Positions 1 to 6,065 of a DNA stretch of 6,430 nt are shown here, piece by piece. Numbering within the stretch: position 1 is the first letter of the stretch; every line of letters begins with the position of its first letter. The notes under the pieces were generated by a model. It saw only the letters and a program-made list of their open reading frames with translations, did no database searches and had not been told where the DNA came from. The translations under genes were made by a program, and so were the position numbers. Source of the DNA: Armatimonadota bacterium (GTDB lineage: Bacteria; Armatimonadota; Fimbriimonadia; Fimbriimonadales; Fimbriimonadaceae); contig JAEYWW010000305.1 in the NCBI GenBank assembly GCA_023428805.1, positions 1 to 6,430 on the forward strand, in the 5' to 3' direction.

Positions 1-2
1 GC

Positions 3-473
3 GCACACCTGATCGCTTCAAAAAGATGGTCTAGCCTGGCGGTGGCCGGGCGATTAGAGGAAGCGGTCGCCGTTTTTGATGACTGGTTCAAACACCCTGA
101 ATGGGAGCAAGCTGATCCGGTTGACCATTCATCGGATTTCTCCTATCTGATGAGCCTGCAAATTGTGCTCGGCAGAGAAGATGAAGCGATGGAGAGCTTT
201 CGGCAGGGGCTGATCCGGGGAAGCAGGGAACTCTATGGCGTCGAAGTTCAGAATATGTTGATGGCAGCGGCCCACGCAGCGCCTGATGCCACTCCTCTGC
301 CGGTGTGGCGAGAACTGATGACGTGGGCCTGTCAGAAGACCCCGATGCTCCGAATTCCGCCTGAGGTGATTGGGCTGTCTACGTATGCGGAGGTTGTAGA
401 GGCGCATCGGCGCTTTACAAAGTCTCAGAGTCAAACACATTCAAGGTCGAATCCCAATTACATGTTTGGATAG
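3..473 (+). CDS. TPR-like helical repeat protein, C-terminal fragment
   Basis: The reading frame is open from the left edge (the first complete codons read AHLIASKRWSS) to a TAG stop, so this is the last 156 residues of a longer protein. A GTG at 42 could serve as a start, but the open frame upstream of it continues the same helical pattern, so I treat the gene as truncated by the window. Two helix-turn-helix units look like tetratricopeptide repeats: GRLEEAVAVFDDWF near fragment residues 16-29 and LGREDEAMESFRQGL near 55-69, with the small/large residue spacing of TPRs (LG...A...F..GL). The rest is helical and charged, and the end (KSQSQTHSRSNPN) looks disordered. TPR segments usually mediate protein-protein contacts, and no catalytic motif is visible. 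The gene converges on the minus-strand SRAP gene. The true family depends on the missing N-terminal part. Confidence 0.6.
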   Translation, partial: AHLIASKRWSSLAVAGRLEEAVAVFDDWFKHPEWEQADPVDHSSDFSYLMSLQIVLGREDEAMESFRQGLIRGSRELYGVEVQNMLMAAAHAAPDATPLPVWRELMTWACQKTPMLRIPPEVIGLSTYAEVVEAHRRFTKSQSQTHSRSNPNYMFG

Positions 474-611
474 GCTTAGATGAATGTGTTGCATTGGCGG
501 GAGCACAGAATCTCAACCCGCGATCTGCAACGTCATGTGACGGTTTAACGAGTGGACTCACGTCATCAACCAATTTGGAAGAAACAACTCCACAAACGGT
601 ATTGGCTCCGC

Positions 612-1247
612 TTAAAAGAGAGACCCATTGTCCAATGGCGGGTTTGCTTTAAGCCTGATTTGACTTGTTCTCAGCAGAGACCTTGCATCATTTAGCGAGC
701 CCTCAACCCAGGTAGGAACCTCCTCAGGCTCAAGAAAAAGTGGCTGACGATCTTGGAAGGGCATCATCCATTCCGTTGCTTCGGTTGTCACCATCGCCAC
801 GCTCTCAATGACCTCTCCTTCGGGGCTTGTCCAGCAATCCCAAATGCCAGCGATCAGAAGAGGATTTCCATCCTCCCCACTAATGGCTGTTTTCACGCGC
901 TGTTCCGTCCACTCGTAGAACCCGTCGATAACAACAATGCAACGATGATCACGGAATGAGTCTCGAAAAGAAGGAAGTTCCTCGACTGTCTCTGACCGTG
1001 CCTGAGTGTTGATGGTCTTGCGATGGCGGTCGGGTTGGAACCAGTGAGGAATCAAGCCGAAGCGAAGGTACTCGGACTTGTATGTGCTTCCGTTGAACCG
1101 CAGGACATTGATGAGGTCAGTTGGATTTCCATCCTCTCGGACAGTTTCGTGCCTCTGTCTGGCGAGCGCCTCTCGCAAGGCCCTCCAATCTGCATCTCCA
1201 AGTTTCTCCAACCCGAGTTTTCCCTGGCTGTAGGTGAAGTTGCACAC
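612..1247 (-). CDS. SRAP-family DNA-protein crosslink enzyme (YedK/HMCES-like), variant active site
   Basis: SRAP proteins bind abasic sites in single-stranded DNA and form a thiazolidine crosslink through Cys2 once Met1 is removed. The start is GTG followed directly by TGC, giving MCNF, so Cys2 is in place and this start is well supported. Further family landmarks, in order, are FGLIPHW (63-69), ARSETV (83-88) followed by LPSFRDSF, VIDGFYEW (106-113, with the conserved Glu at 112), LLIAGIWD (130-137) and VTTEATEW...DRQPLFL (153-172). Length is 211 residues, close to E. coli YedK. Oddities: the catalytic His expected in the H-x-R-M-P motif is Gln165 (FQDRQP, codon CAA), and the Asn of the usual NAR-x-E motif aligns with Gln82 (NTQARSET). 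The enzyme may therefore have altered crosslinking or release chemistry. The gene stands alone, convergent with the TPR-like gene and divergent from the DUF4177-like gene. The family call is firm; activity is uncertain. Confidence 0.9.
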   Translation of the reverse strand: MCNFTYSQGKLGLEKLGDADWRALREALARQRHETVREDGNPTDLINVLRFNGSTYKSEYLRFGLIPHWFQPDRHRKTINTQARSETVEELPSFRDSFRDHRCIVVIDGFYEWTEQRVKTAISGEDGNPLLIAGIWDCWTSPEGEVIESVAMVTTEATEWMMPFQDRQPLFLEPEEVPTWVEGSLNDARSLLRTSQIRLKANPPLDNGSLF

Positions 1248-1253
1248 AAGAAT

Positions 1254-1259
1254 ATTCTA
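1254..1259 (-). promoter_or_regulatory. possible -10 element for the SRAP gene (leaderless start)
   Basis: Read on the minus strand, TAGAAT matches the -10 consensus TATAAT at five of six positions and ends six bases before the GTG start of the SRAP gene. A transcript from here would begin at or next to the start codon, so the mRNA would be leaderless. That would fit the absence of a well-placed Shine-Dalgarno sequence: a GGAG lies upstream but about 16 bases away. No good -35 hexamer is seen at 16-18 bases spacing. The element also lies within the palindrome GAATATTC (1250-1257). Confidence 0.3.
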
Positions 1260-1332
1260 CGTTCTCCAGGTGGTATCTAGGCTGAGTTGGGTGTGAGTCA
1301 CGACCGAGCCAAGCCCGTCTAGGTTCGATTCC

Positions 1333-1349
1333 TTGACAGAATCCGTCAA
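1333..1349. promoter_or_regulatory. inverted repeat TTGAC-N7-GTCAA upstream of the DUF4177-like gene
   Basis: A perfect five-base inverted repeat, TTGAC at 1333-1337 and GTCAA at 1345-1349, lies 13 bases before the preferred ATG at 1363. It could be a small operator or an RNA hairpin in the leader. Its first half, TTGACA, also equals a consensus -35, but no -10-like hexamer follows at 16-18 bases, so I do not call a promoter. The arms are short and chance is possible. Confidence 0.25.
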
Positions 1350-1362
1350 TACGAAGACAGGA

Positions 1363-1653
1363 ATGCAAAATCGCCAACTTACTTTGCTCGCGCTGGGAGG
1401 CGCCGCCATCGCTCTTCTCATTCTTGCCCCAATCAAAACGGCTCAGGCTCAACCGGCCAAGTCTGTGACCAGGTGGGAGTACATGACCTACAGCATTCCC
1501 ACGAAGGTTGTGAAGCATGCCAACTCATCGGCTGAGTACACAGTGATCGATCATGCCAAGGTTATCGACCTGCTCAACTCGTACGGGGCGCAGGGCTGGG
1601 AAGTCGTCCCGGGCGCTGAGCCGATTCATCTTTTGAGGCGACAGAAACAATGA
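1363..1653 (+). CDS. small exported DUF4177-like protein
   Basis: From the ATG at 1363 the product is 96 residues. It begins with a Sec-type signal sequence: a short positively charged start (MQNRQ), a hydrophobic core (LTLLALGGAAIALLILAP) and a likely signal peptidase site after AQA (residue 29). The mature part, about 67 residues, resembles the DUF4177 pattern: an aromatic strand opening (RWEYMTYSI, 37-45), a helix with LLNSYGAQGWEVV (70-82), where GA-x-GWE-hydrophobic is the family hallmark, and a last strand ending in LLRRQK. DUF4177 proteins have no established function. A TTG at 1333 would add ten residues before the signal sequence and is less likely. The AGGA just before the ATG sits too close for a normal ribosome binding site. 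No partner gene follows, as the next 430 bases are non-coding. Family is likely, role unknown. Confidence 0.72.
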   Translation: MQNRQLTLLALGGAAIALLILAPIKTAQAQPAKSVTRWEYMTYSIPTKVVKHANSSAEYTVIDHAKVIDLLNSYGAQGWEVVPGAEPIHLLRRQKQ

Positions 1654-1916
1654 CTCAGTCAGTTCTGTGACGGGCCCAAGATGCAGGAGGCCTCGTCGCC
1701 CTGCGTAAGAATCAAGCGACAAAGTCAAATCTGAGCCTAAGTGAATCGGCGAAAGCACGTAGTTGGCGGAAATACTCTCTCTGGCTCTTGGGCGACTCAG
1801 AATGACGACGTGGCGATCAAGGCCCCGTACGAGAATCTTGCTCTAGAGTTCAAGTGTTCGTTAAAGCTGTCATGAACGTCTCGGGCCCCTTCTTGTTGTG
1901 ATTCTAAGAGTTGGTC

Positions 1917-1938
1917 GCCAGTGTGTATATCCACTGGC
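1917..1938. other. hairpin, 7-bp stem, 8-base loop
   Basis: GCCAGTG (1917-1923) pairs perfectly with CACTGGC (1932-1938) around the AT-rich loop TGTATATC. There is no run of T after either arm, so it is not a standard intrinsic terminator. It could be a protein-binding palindrome or part of an untranslated RNA in the gene-free stretch. Confidence 0.3.
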
Positions 1939-2013
1939 TTAGTCTAGCTACCATTGGCGTTAAGTTAGGTCGGTCTGGAGAATTCACCAAAGTTGCAGTC
2001 TTCATTCCGGCAA

Positions 2014-2035
2014 AGCCGAACCTTCAAGGTCGGCT
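2014..2035 (-). terminator. possible terminator hairpin downstream of tRNA-Trp
   Basis: AGCCG (2014-2018) pairs with CGGCT (2031-2035), and after one bulged A the stem continues ACC/GGT around a TTCAA loop, giving eight base pairs. On the minus strand it lies about 50 bases past the tRNA 3' end and is followed only by TTTG, so the U-tract is poor. A competing small hairpin (CGGC-AAA-GCCG, 2008-2018) overlaps it. A nearer AT-rich stem, AGCTTT/AAAGCT at 2059-2074, is another weak candidate. Confidence 0.2.
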
Positions 2036-2084
2036 ACATGAGGTGCAAACAAGCTGGTAGCTTTGAAAAAAGCTCTTCAGAAAA

Positions 2085-2160
2085 TGGCAGGGGCGACAGG
2101 ATTCGAACCCGCGACCTGCGGTTTTGGAGACCGCTGCTCTACCAACTGAGCTACACCCCT
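2085..2160 (-). tRNA. tRNA-Trp (anticodon CCA), with encoded CCA end
   Basis: The minus strand folds as a complete tRNA of 76 bases including CCA. The acceptor stem AGGGGTG pairs with CGCCCCT (one G-T pair), with discriminator G and encoded CCA at 2085-2087. The D arm is GCTCAGTTGGTAGAGC. The anticodon stem GCGGT/ACCGC encloses the loop CTCCAAA, giving anticodon CCA for UGG codons. The T arm CGCGG-GTTCGAA-TCCTG carries the conserved TTCGA. The first bases match the usual bacterial tRNA-Trp start AGGGG. The gene is divergent from the lipoprotein gene. A weak -10-like TACTAT lies about 15 bases upstream of the tRNA 5' end (plus-strand ATAGTA, 2174-2179), without a good -35. Confidence 0.97.
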
Positions 2161-2253
2161 GCGCGGGAGTGAGATAGTACCCGGCAGGGAACGATGCGGA
2201 GCCGAGTCCCATTGAACAAACTCATGACGCCTCCTATCCGTCACAATCGAACC

Positions 2254-3105
2254 ATGAGATTCGCGGGGCTTTGGCCCATGGCAGCCTTGGTTCTGCTCGC
2301 GGGGTGTGGACAGGTCCAAATTCAGGGCGGCACTCTGCGGAAGGACCCGAATGCGAAGCTGATCAGCCTTTCGCCGAGCACGACCGAAATCGTCGAACTG
2401 ACGCAGATGAATCAGCGGTTGATCGGCCGAACCGACGCAGACAACGGCCAGGTCGTGAGCAAAGTTCCAGTTGTGGTTCGAAACACGAAGCCGGACTACG
2501 AGGCAATCACCGCCGCGAAGCCCGACATCATTCTCTACGACAGCACCATTTTCTCCGATTTGGATACAGAGAAGCTGAAATCTACGGGCGCCGAACTTTT
2601 CGATTTCAAAGCGAAAAATTTCAAGGAGTTTGAGGACTCGCTTTGGAAGCTGACGAGCCGAATCGGCGGCGAGGCCTGGGTGTCGGAATACATCGACCGA
2701 ATCTACATTGCCCGGGAAAAATACCAGGGCGGCATGGAGGGCGGTGAAGTCAAGGTCATGGCTCTGATGGGAGGCTCCGGTGAATACATGGCAGTCGGCA
2801 GGCAGAGCATTCTTGCGGAGATCATGTCGTTTGCGGGAGGCACTCCTGTTGGTCCCGATTCCGACAAGTTCACTACGATGGGCGCAGAGCAGATTGTCGC
2901 ATCGGCTCCCGAAATCATCTTCACACCCGGGCAGGCGGATCAGATTTTGAGCGACCCCAGGCTCCAGTCTGTTCCCGCAGTGAAGGGACGTCGCGTTTAC
3001 GATGTGAACGCCAACTACCTCCTTCGGACTGGACAGCGCGTCCATGACCTCATCGGTGCGATGGGCGATCAGATTCTGAATTACAAGACAGCGAAGAACA
3101 AGTGA
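2254..3105 (+). CDS. ABC-type periplasmic binding lipoprotein, BtuF/FhuD-like (helical-backbone family)
   Basis: From the ATG at 2254 the product is 283 residues and opens with a standard lipoprotein signal: MRF, a hydrophobic stretch, and the lipobox LAGC with the lipidated Cys at 18. The mature protein starts with KLISLSPSTTEIVELTQ, which is the N-terminal strand-helix of the Peripla_BP_2 family (cobalamin, haem and siderophore binders). It then has VPVVVRNTKPDYEAITAAKPDIILYD, the usual second strand-helix-strand, a long linking helix region (FKEFEDSLWKLTSRIGGE), and a C-terminal lobe with SILAEIMSFAGG, MGAEQIVASAPEIIF and the closing RVYDVNANYLLRTGQR. Ligand cannot be read from sequence. 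An ATG at 2194 with AGGGA three bases upstream would add 20 residues, but the long charged extension makes a poorer lipoprotein signal. No permease or ATPase gene follows, so it is an orphan here. Its stop overlaps or adjoins the MTA phosphorylase start, implying co-translation. Confidence 0.85.
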   Translation: MRFAGLWPMAALVLLAGCGQVQIQGGTLRKDPNAKLISLSPSTTEIVELTQMNQRLIGRTDADNGQVVSKVPVVVRNTKPDYEAITAAKPDIILYDSTIFSDLDTEKLKSTGAELFDFKAKNFKEFEDSLWKLTSRIGGEAWVSEYIDRIYIAREKYQGGMEGGEVKVMALMGGSGEYMAVGRQSILAEIMSFAGGTPVGPDSDKFTTMGAEQIVASAPEIIFTPGQADQILSDPRLQSVPAVKGRRVYDVNANYLLRTGQRVHDLIGAMGDQILNYKTAKNK

Positions 3106-3107
3106 AT

Positions 3108-3944
3108 ATGAGCGTGGCGGATATTGGAGTTTTTGGCGGATCGGGCTTTTACAGCCTGCTTGAGAATGTGACGGAGGTCAAGGTTGACACTCCTTATGGT
3201 CCGCCCAGTGACGCGGTGATGCTGGCGGAGGTTGCCGGCAAAAAAGTCGCATTTCTTCCCCGTCACGGGCGGACCCACACGATTCCGCCGCACATGATCA
3301 ACTACCGTGCGAACGTCTGGGCGATGCACAAGCTCGGCGTCAAGGCGATCATCAGCCCGTGCGCGGTCGGCTCGCTCCAGCGGCACATTGAGCCTGGTCA
3401 CTTTGTGGTCTCCGATCAGTTCGTGGACCGCACAAAGGGCCGTGCGGACACGTTTTATGACGGGCCGATTGTGAGCCACATCTCTCCGGCGGATATGTAT
3501 GACAAGACCCTGCGCGAACTGGCAGTTCAGACGATCAGGGATCATGGGATCACCTGCCACGATGGAGGCACAGTTGTCGTCATCCAAGGTCCCCGCTTCT
3601 CGACGAAGGCGGAGTCGGTGTGGTTCACCAACATGGGCTGGCAGATCATCAACATGACGCAGTATCCAGAAGCCTATCTGTGCCACGAATTGGGAATGGG
3701 CGTCGTTAATATTGCATTGGTCACGGACTTTGATAGCGGCGTGGTCGCCGACACGTCTGCAGTGACAGCGCACGACGTATTGGAAGTTTTCAAGAGCAAT
3801 GCCGAAAAGGCCCGCAGCGTGGTTCTCGACCTGATTGGACGGATCCCTGCGAGCCTCGAAGGAATTGGCTCCAAGGATTCGCTGGCCTACACCCGAGGGG
3901 ATGGACACGCAACTTCGCCTTACGACGTTCGGATTTTCGACTAA
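3108..3944 (+). CDS. mtnP: S-methyl-5'-thioadenosine phosphorylase
   Basis: This cytosolic enzyme cleaves 5'-methylthioadenosine (a by-product of polyamine and related synthesis) with phosphate, giving adenine and 5-methylthioribose-1-phosphate for methionine salvage. The 278-residue product shows the purine nucleoside phosphorylase family 2 landmarks in order: IGVFGGSGFYS (6-16, phosphate loop), PRHGRTHTIPPH (51-62, phosphate/ribose site), NYRANVWA (65-72), VGSL...PGHFVVSDQFVDRT (87-109), GPRFSTKAES (161-170), INMTQYPEA (181-189) and TDFD (206-209). NMT plus TD-x-D is the pattern of MTA rather than guanosine/inosine phosphorylases and supports adenine specificity. I chose ATG 3108, two bases after the upstream stop. 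A GTG at 3102 would overlap that stop as GTGA and add two residues. Either way translation is likely coupled to the lipoprotein gene. No other methionine-salvage gene is visible. Confidence 0.94.
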   Translation: MSVADIGVFGGSGFYSLLENVTEVKVDTPYGPPSDAVMLAEVAGKKVAFLPRHGRTHTIPPHMINYRANVWAMHKLGVKAIISPCAVGSLQRHIEPGHFVVSDQFVDRTKGRADTFYDGPIVSHISPADMYDKTLRELAVQTIRDHGITCHDGGTVVVIQGPRFSTKAESVWFTNMGWQIINMTQYPEAYLCHELGMGVVNIALVTDFDSGVVADTSAVTAHDVLEVFKSNAEKARSVVLDLIGRIPASLEGIGSKDSLAYTRGDGHATSPYDVRIFD

Positions 3945-3956
3945 ACTGGAAAACGC

Positions 3957-6023
3957 ATGCTTGTCGCGCCGATTGGCTTAGCGCTGGCGGCGGTCCTGGC
4001 TCAAGGCCAGCCCGCTCCACAGCCGGCCGCCCAAATTCGCATCAAGGTGATTCTCGAAACGAGAGTGCACCTTCTGCAACGTGACGCGTCGGGGCATGTC
4101 ATTCCGCGCAGGGGTTACCTCGAAAAGATCGACATCGAGAAAATCCACAATGCCGCCGAAGCGGCCAAACTCCAGATTCACGAATTGAGCGGAGGCAAGA
4201 CCTCCTTGATCATTGACTTCCTGCAGGACGAAGACCCTGAAGTCATCTGGTTTGACGGAAAGCAGACCTGGCGCGATGGACTGAATGGCGCTGCCGTCTC
4301 AGACTCGCAGAAGGAGGGAAGTGTCCTTGGTCTGAAGTTCGCGCAAGAGGTGGCAGAGCCCTGGTTCAACCGCGAGAAGTTTGATGCTTCGTCCGAGAAG
4401 GTCTATGGCCCCTATCAAGCCGCCTACCTGATCCACCCCGCCCTCGTCAATGAAGGCGGCATCCATCAGCTGAACGGAACTTTGACTGAAGTGCTGCCTT
4501 GGTATCACTTCACACAGCACGATTCTCAACGCGCGCTCAGCACCAAATTTGCCCGACGCGCCGCCCAGCTTGCAGGTTTGCCTGAACCTCCATCCCTGGA
4601 GACATTCGACGGCATGTCGTATGGTCAGTACAAGGTAGATGAGGTCAAGGATGCGACGAATGACGACTACTATCGCATCACCGCCTCGGGCGTCATGCCG
4701 CGTGGAGCCGTCCGCCTGGCGGGCGATCAGAAGCCAAGCGGGTACGCCGTCTTCAAGATGCGGAACAAGACCACGGCGTCTTGGAGCCTGATTGGCTTGG
4801 ACGAGAACGACCAGGTCACGGGTGTTGTTCTTTTGGGAGAGTCGATGGCCATGCCGCTGGAAGGCAATCCCGCCTGGCGGGCCAATCGCTACAATGTGCT
4901 CCCGGGCGACAACTGGAAGACAGTTTCTGTTCCGGTCAGCGAACTGGGGAATGCCGCCAAGGTTGTCTTTGGCCTCCACCCCGACAGCACGCTGGTGGAG
5001 GTCAATTTCGGCGGTCAGCCGATTGCAGATGCAACCGCGATTCAGTTCAAGGAAGCGCCAGAAGCTGGTTCTGTCGCCAAGCTTGAGCCGGTTGCAGCGC
5101 CGCCTCTCGCTGATCTTGCGACCCGGCTCGCCTCCACAAAATCCGAAGATCGGTTCTCGGCCATGTGGGAGTTGAGGGAAGTCAAGTCTCTTGAGTCTGT
5201 CCCGCTTTTGATCCCCATTGTGACGGGCGCAAATGCGCTGGAAGCCAACGCCGCCATCGTGGCTCTGGCCAATCAAGATTCGCCGGAGGGCTGGGAGGCG
5301 ATCAAAGCCGCGCTGTTCCGTGGACCCTTCGAGGCGAACCGACGGTTTGCAGCGCAGGTGATGAAGGGGCGATTGACCGAAGGCGAAATTTCTGCGATCA
5401 TTCCAACTTTGGCGCTTCAAGGCTGGCGCTCGCGGCTTGCCATCCTCAAGCTTTTGGTCGATATGCCTGGTCGGGAATCCAGCATTGTTCTCGCAACGAT
5501 GCTGGACGACCCCTACCCGCAGGTGAGGCTCTATGTCGTCGATCATGCTCCTGTCGCGGAGCCGTTGATCCAGCGCCGCCTGCTCTACAACGCGGTGAAC
5601 GACTCGTGCGAGACGATCCGATCCCACTCGCTGACCCGCTTGATTGACGTCGAAAACGAATCAATTCGAAGCGAGGCGTTGAAGGGGATTCGCGATGAGT
5701 CGGTGACGGTTCGCCTGAGCCTGCTGACGAAGATGAGGGAAACACCCCAGCCCTGGTATCGTCCCGCCCTCCGTCAAGCCGTTGTGGATCAATCGCCCAA
5801 GGTGAGGGCGGCCGCTTTGGATGCTTTTGCCGCTCAGGCTGAACCCACTGATCCGAACGAGATCAGGAACACCTTTGCCGACAATTCCCACGAGGTTCAA
5901 CTTGCTCTCGCCCGTCTGGCTGCGGCTGGCAAGGTGACGCTTCCGGCGGACACCATCCGCAAGCTCAAAGCCAGCGAACATGAAGATGTGCGCGAGGCGG
6001 CAAAGAGCCTGAACGGCAGTTGA
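3957..6023 (+). CDS. exported HEAT-repeat protein with unassigned N-terminal half
   Basis: The 688-residue product starts 12 bases after the MTA phosphorylase stop, with GGA six bases before the ATG. The N-terminus (MLVAPIGLALAAVLAQGQPA) is a short hydrophobic signal-like sequence with no positive charge, followed by a Pro/Gln/Ala spacer, so export to the periplasm is likely but not certain. Residues 27-215 form an alpha/beta region I do not recognise (strands around IRIKVILETRV and TSLIIDFL). Residues about 225-365 are strand-rich (YAVFKMRN, WSLIGLDE, WKTVSVPVSEL, AKVVFGL, ATAIQFKEA) and suggest a beta-sandwich, perhaps ligand-binding. Residues about 385-688 are helical HEAT-like repeats with recurring D-x(4)-VR signatures: DPYPQVRL, DESVTVRL, DQSPKVRA, DNSHEVQL, EHEDVRE. 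HEAT repeats act as protein-binding scaffolds. No catalytic motif is evident. The adjacent CtpA-type protease gene raises the possibility that this is its adaptor or a substrate, which is inference only. Confidence 0.85.
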   Translation: MLVAPIGLALAAVLAQGQPAPQPAAQIRIKVILETRVHLLQRDASGHVIPRRGYLEKIDIEKIHNAAEAAKLQIHELSGGKTSLIIDFLQDEDPEVIWFDGKQTWRDGLNGAAVSDSQKEGSVLGLKFAQEVAEPWFNREKFDASSEKVYGPYQAAYLIHPALVNEGGIHQLNGTLTEVLPWYHFTQHDSQRALSTKFARRAAQLAGLPEPPSLETFDGMSYGQYKVDEVKDATNDDYYRITASGVMPRGAVRLAGDQKPSGYAVFKMRNKTTASWSLIGLDENDQVTGVVLLGESMAMPLEGNPAWRANRYNVLPGDNWKTVSVPVSELGNAAKVVFGLHPDSTLVEVNFGGQPIADATAIQFKEAPEAGSVAKLEPVAAPPLADLATRLASTKSEDRFSAMWELREVKSLESVPLLIPIVTGANALEANAAIVALANQDSPEGWEAIKAALFRGPFEANRRFAAQVMKGRLTEGEISAIIPTLALQGWRSRLAILKLLVDMPGRESSIVLATMLDDPYPQVRLYVVDHAPVAEPLIQRRLLYNAVNDSCETIRSHSLTRLIDVENESIRSEALKGIRDESVTVRLSLLTKMRETPQPWYRPALRQAVVDQSPKVRAAALDAFAAQAEPTDPNEIRNTFADNSHEVQLALARLAAAGKVTLPADTIRKLKASEHEDVREAAKSLNGS

Positions 6024-6065
6024 AACGGGAAACTTGAGTCGCGATCTGGGAGTTGAATAGAGTAC

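Larger units (their letters stand above)
1654..2084. other. non-coding stretch with several hairpins
   Basis: No convincing gene lies between the DUF4177-like gene and the tRNA. The open frames here are short, lack recognisable domains and are broken by stops. The stretch contains imperfect or short hairpins at 1681-1706, 1917-1938 and 2014-2035, none followed by a clear U-tract on the plus strand. The first bases after the DUF4177-like gene form the palindrome TGACTCAGTCA (1651-1661), which includes the stop codon and sits inside a larger possible stem (ACAGAA 1641-1646 with TTCTGT 1663-1668). A small RNA or a decayed gene cannot be excluded. Confidence 0.5.

Noticed and set aside
531..542. 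CGTCA-TG-TGACG palindrome as a bidirectional terminator between convergent genes
   Set aside because: A five-base stem with a two-base loop cannot form a stable hairpin as drawn, and there is no T-run on either side.
480..548. Small 22-codon frame MNVLHWREHRISTRDL...
   Set aside because: It is short, has no ribosome binding site and no recognisable relatives. The interval also overlaps the possible tRNA-like relic.
1321..1337. T-arm-like sequence GGTTCGATTCC upstream of the DUF4177-like gene
   Set aside because: The stem has a mismatch and no D arm, anticodon arm or full acceptor stem can be built around it, so it is not a tRNA and probably chance.
1525..1758. Minus-strand frame of 77 codons spanning the end of the DUF4177-like gene
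   Set aside because: Most of it is antisense to the DUF4177-like gene, and the remaining part shows no domain, signal sequence or ribosome binding site.
2077..3045. Long minus-strand open frame (322 codons) opposite the lipoprotein gene, ending through the tRNA
   Set aside because: It is antisense to a well-supported gene, and its C-terminal GVAQLVEQRS...QVAGSNPVAPA is the familiar false translation of a tRNA gene.
3081..3908. Minus-strand open frame of 275 codons opposite the MTA phosphorylase gene
   Set aside because: The plus strand encodes unmistakable phosphorylase motifs over the same interval, and the antisense product has no family features.
4299..5627. Minus-strand open frame of 442 codons opposite the HEAT-protein gene
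   Set aside because: The composition is rich in Arg and His with no domain signature, while the plus strand carries clear HEAT repeats. It is an antisense shadow.
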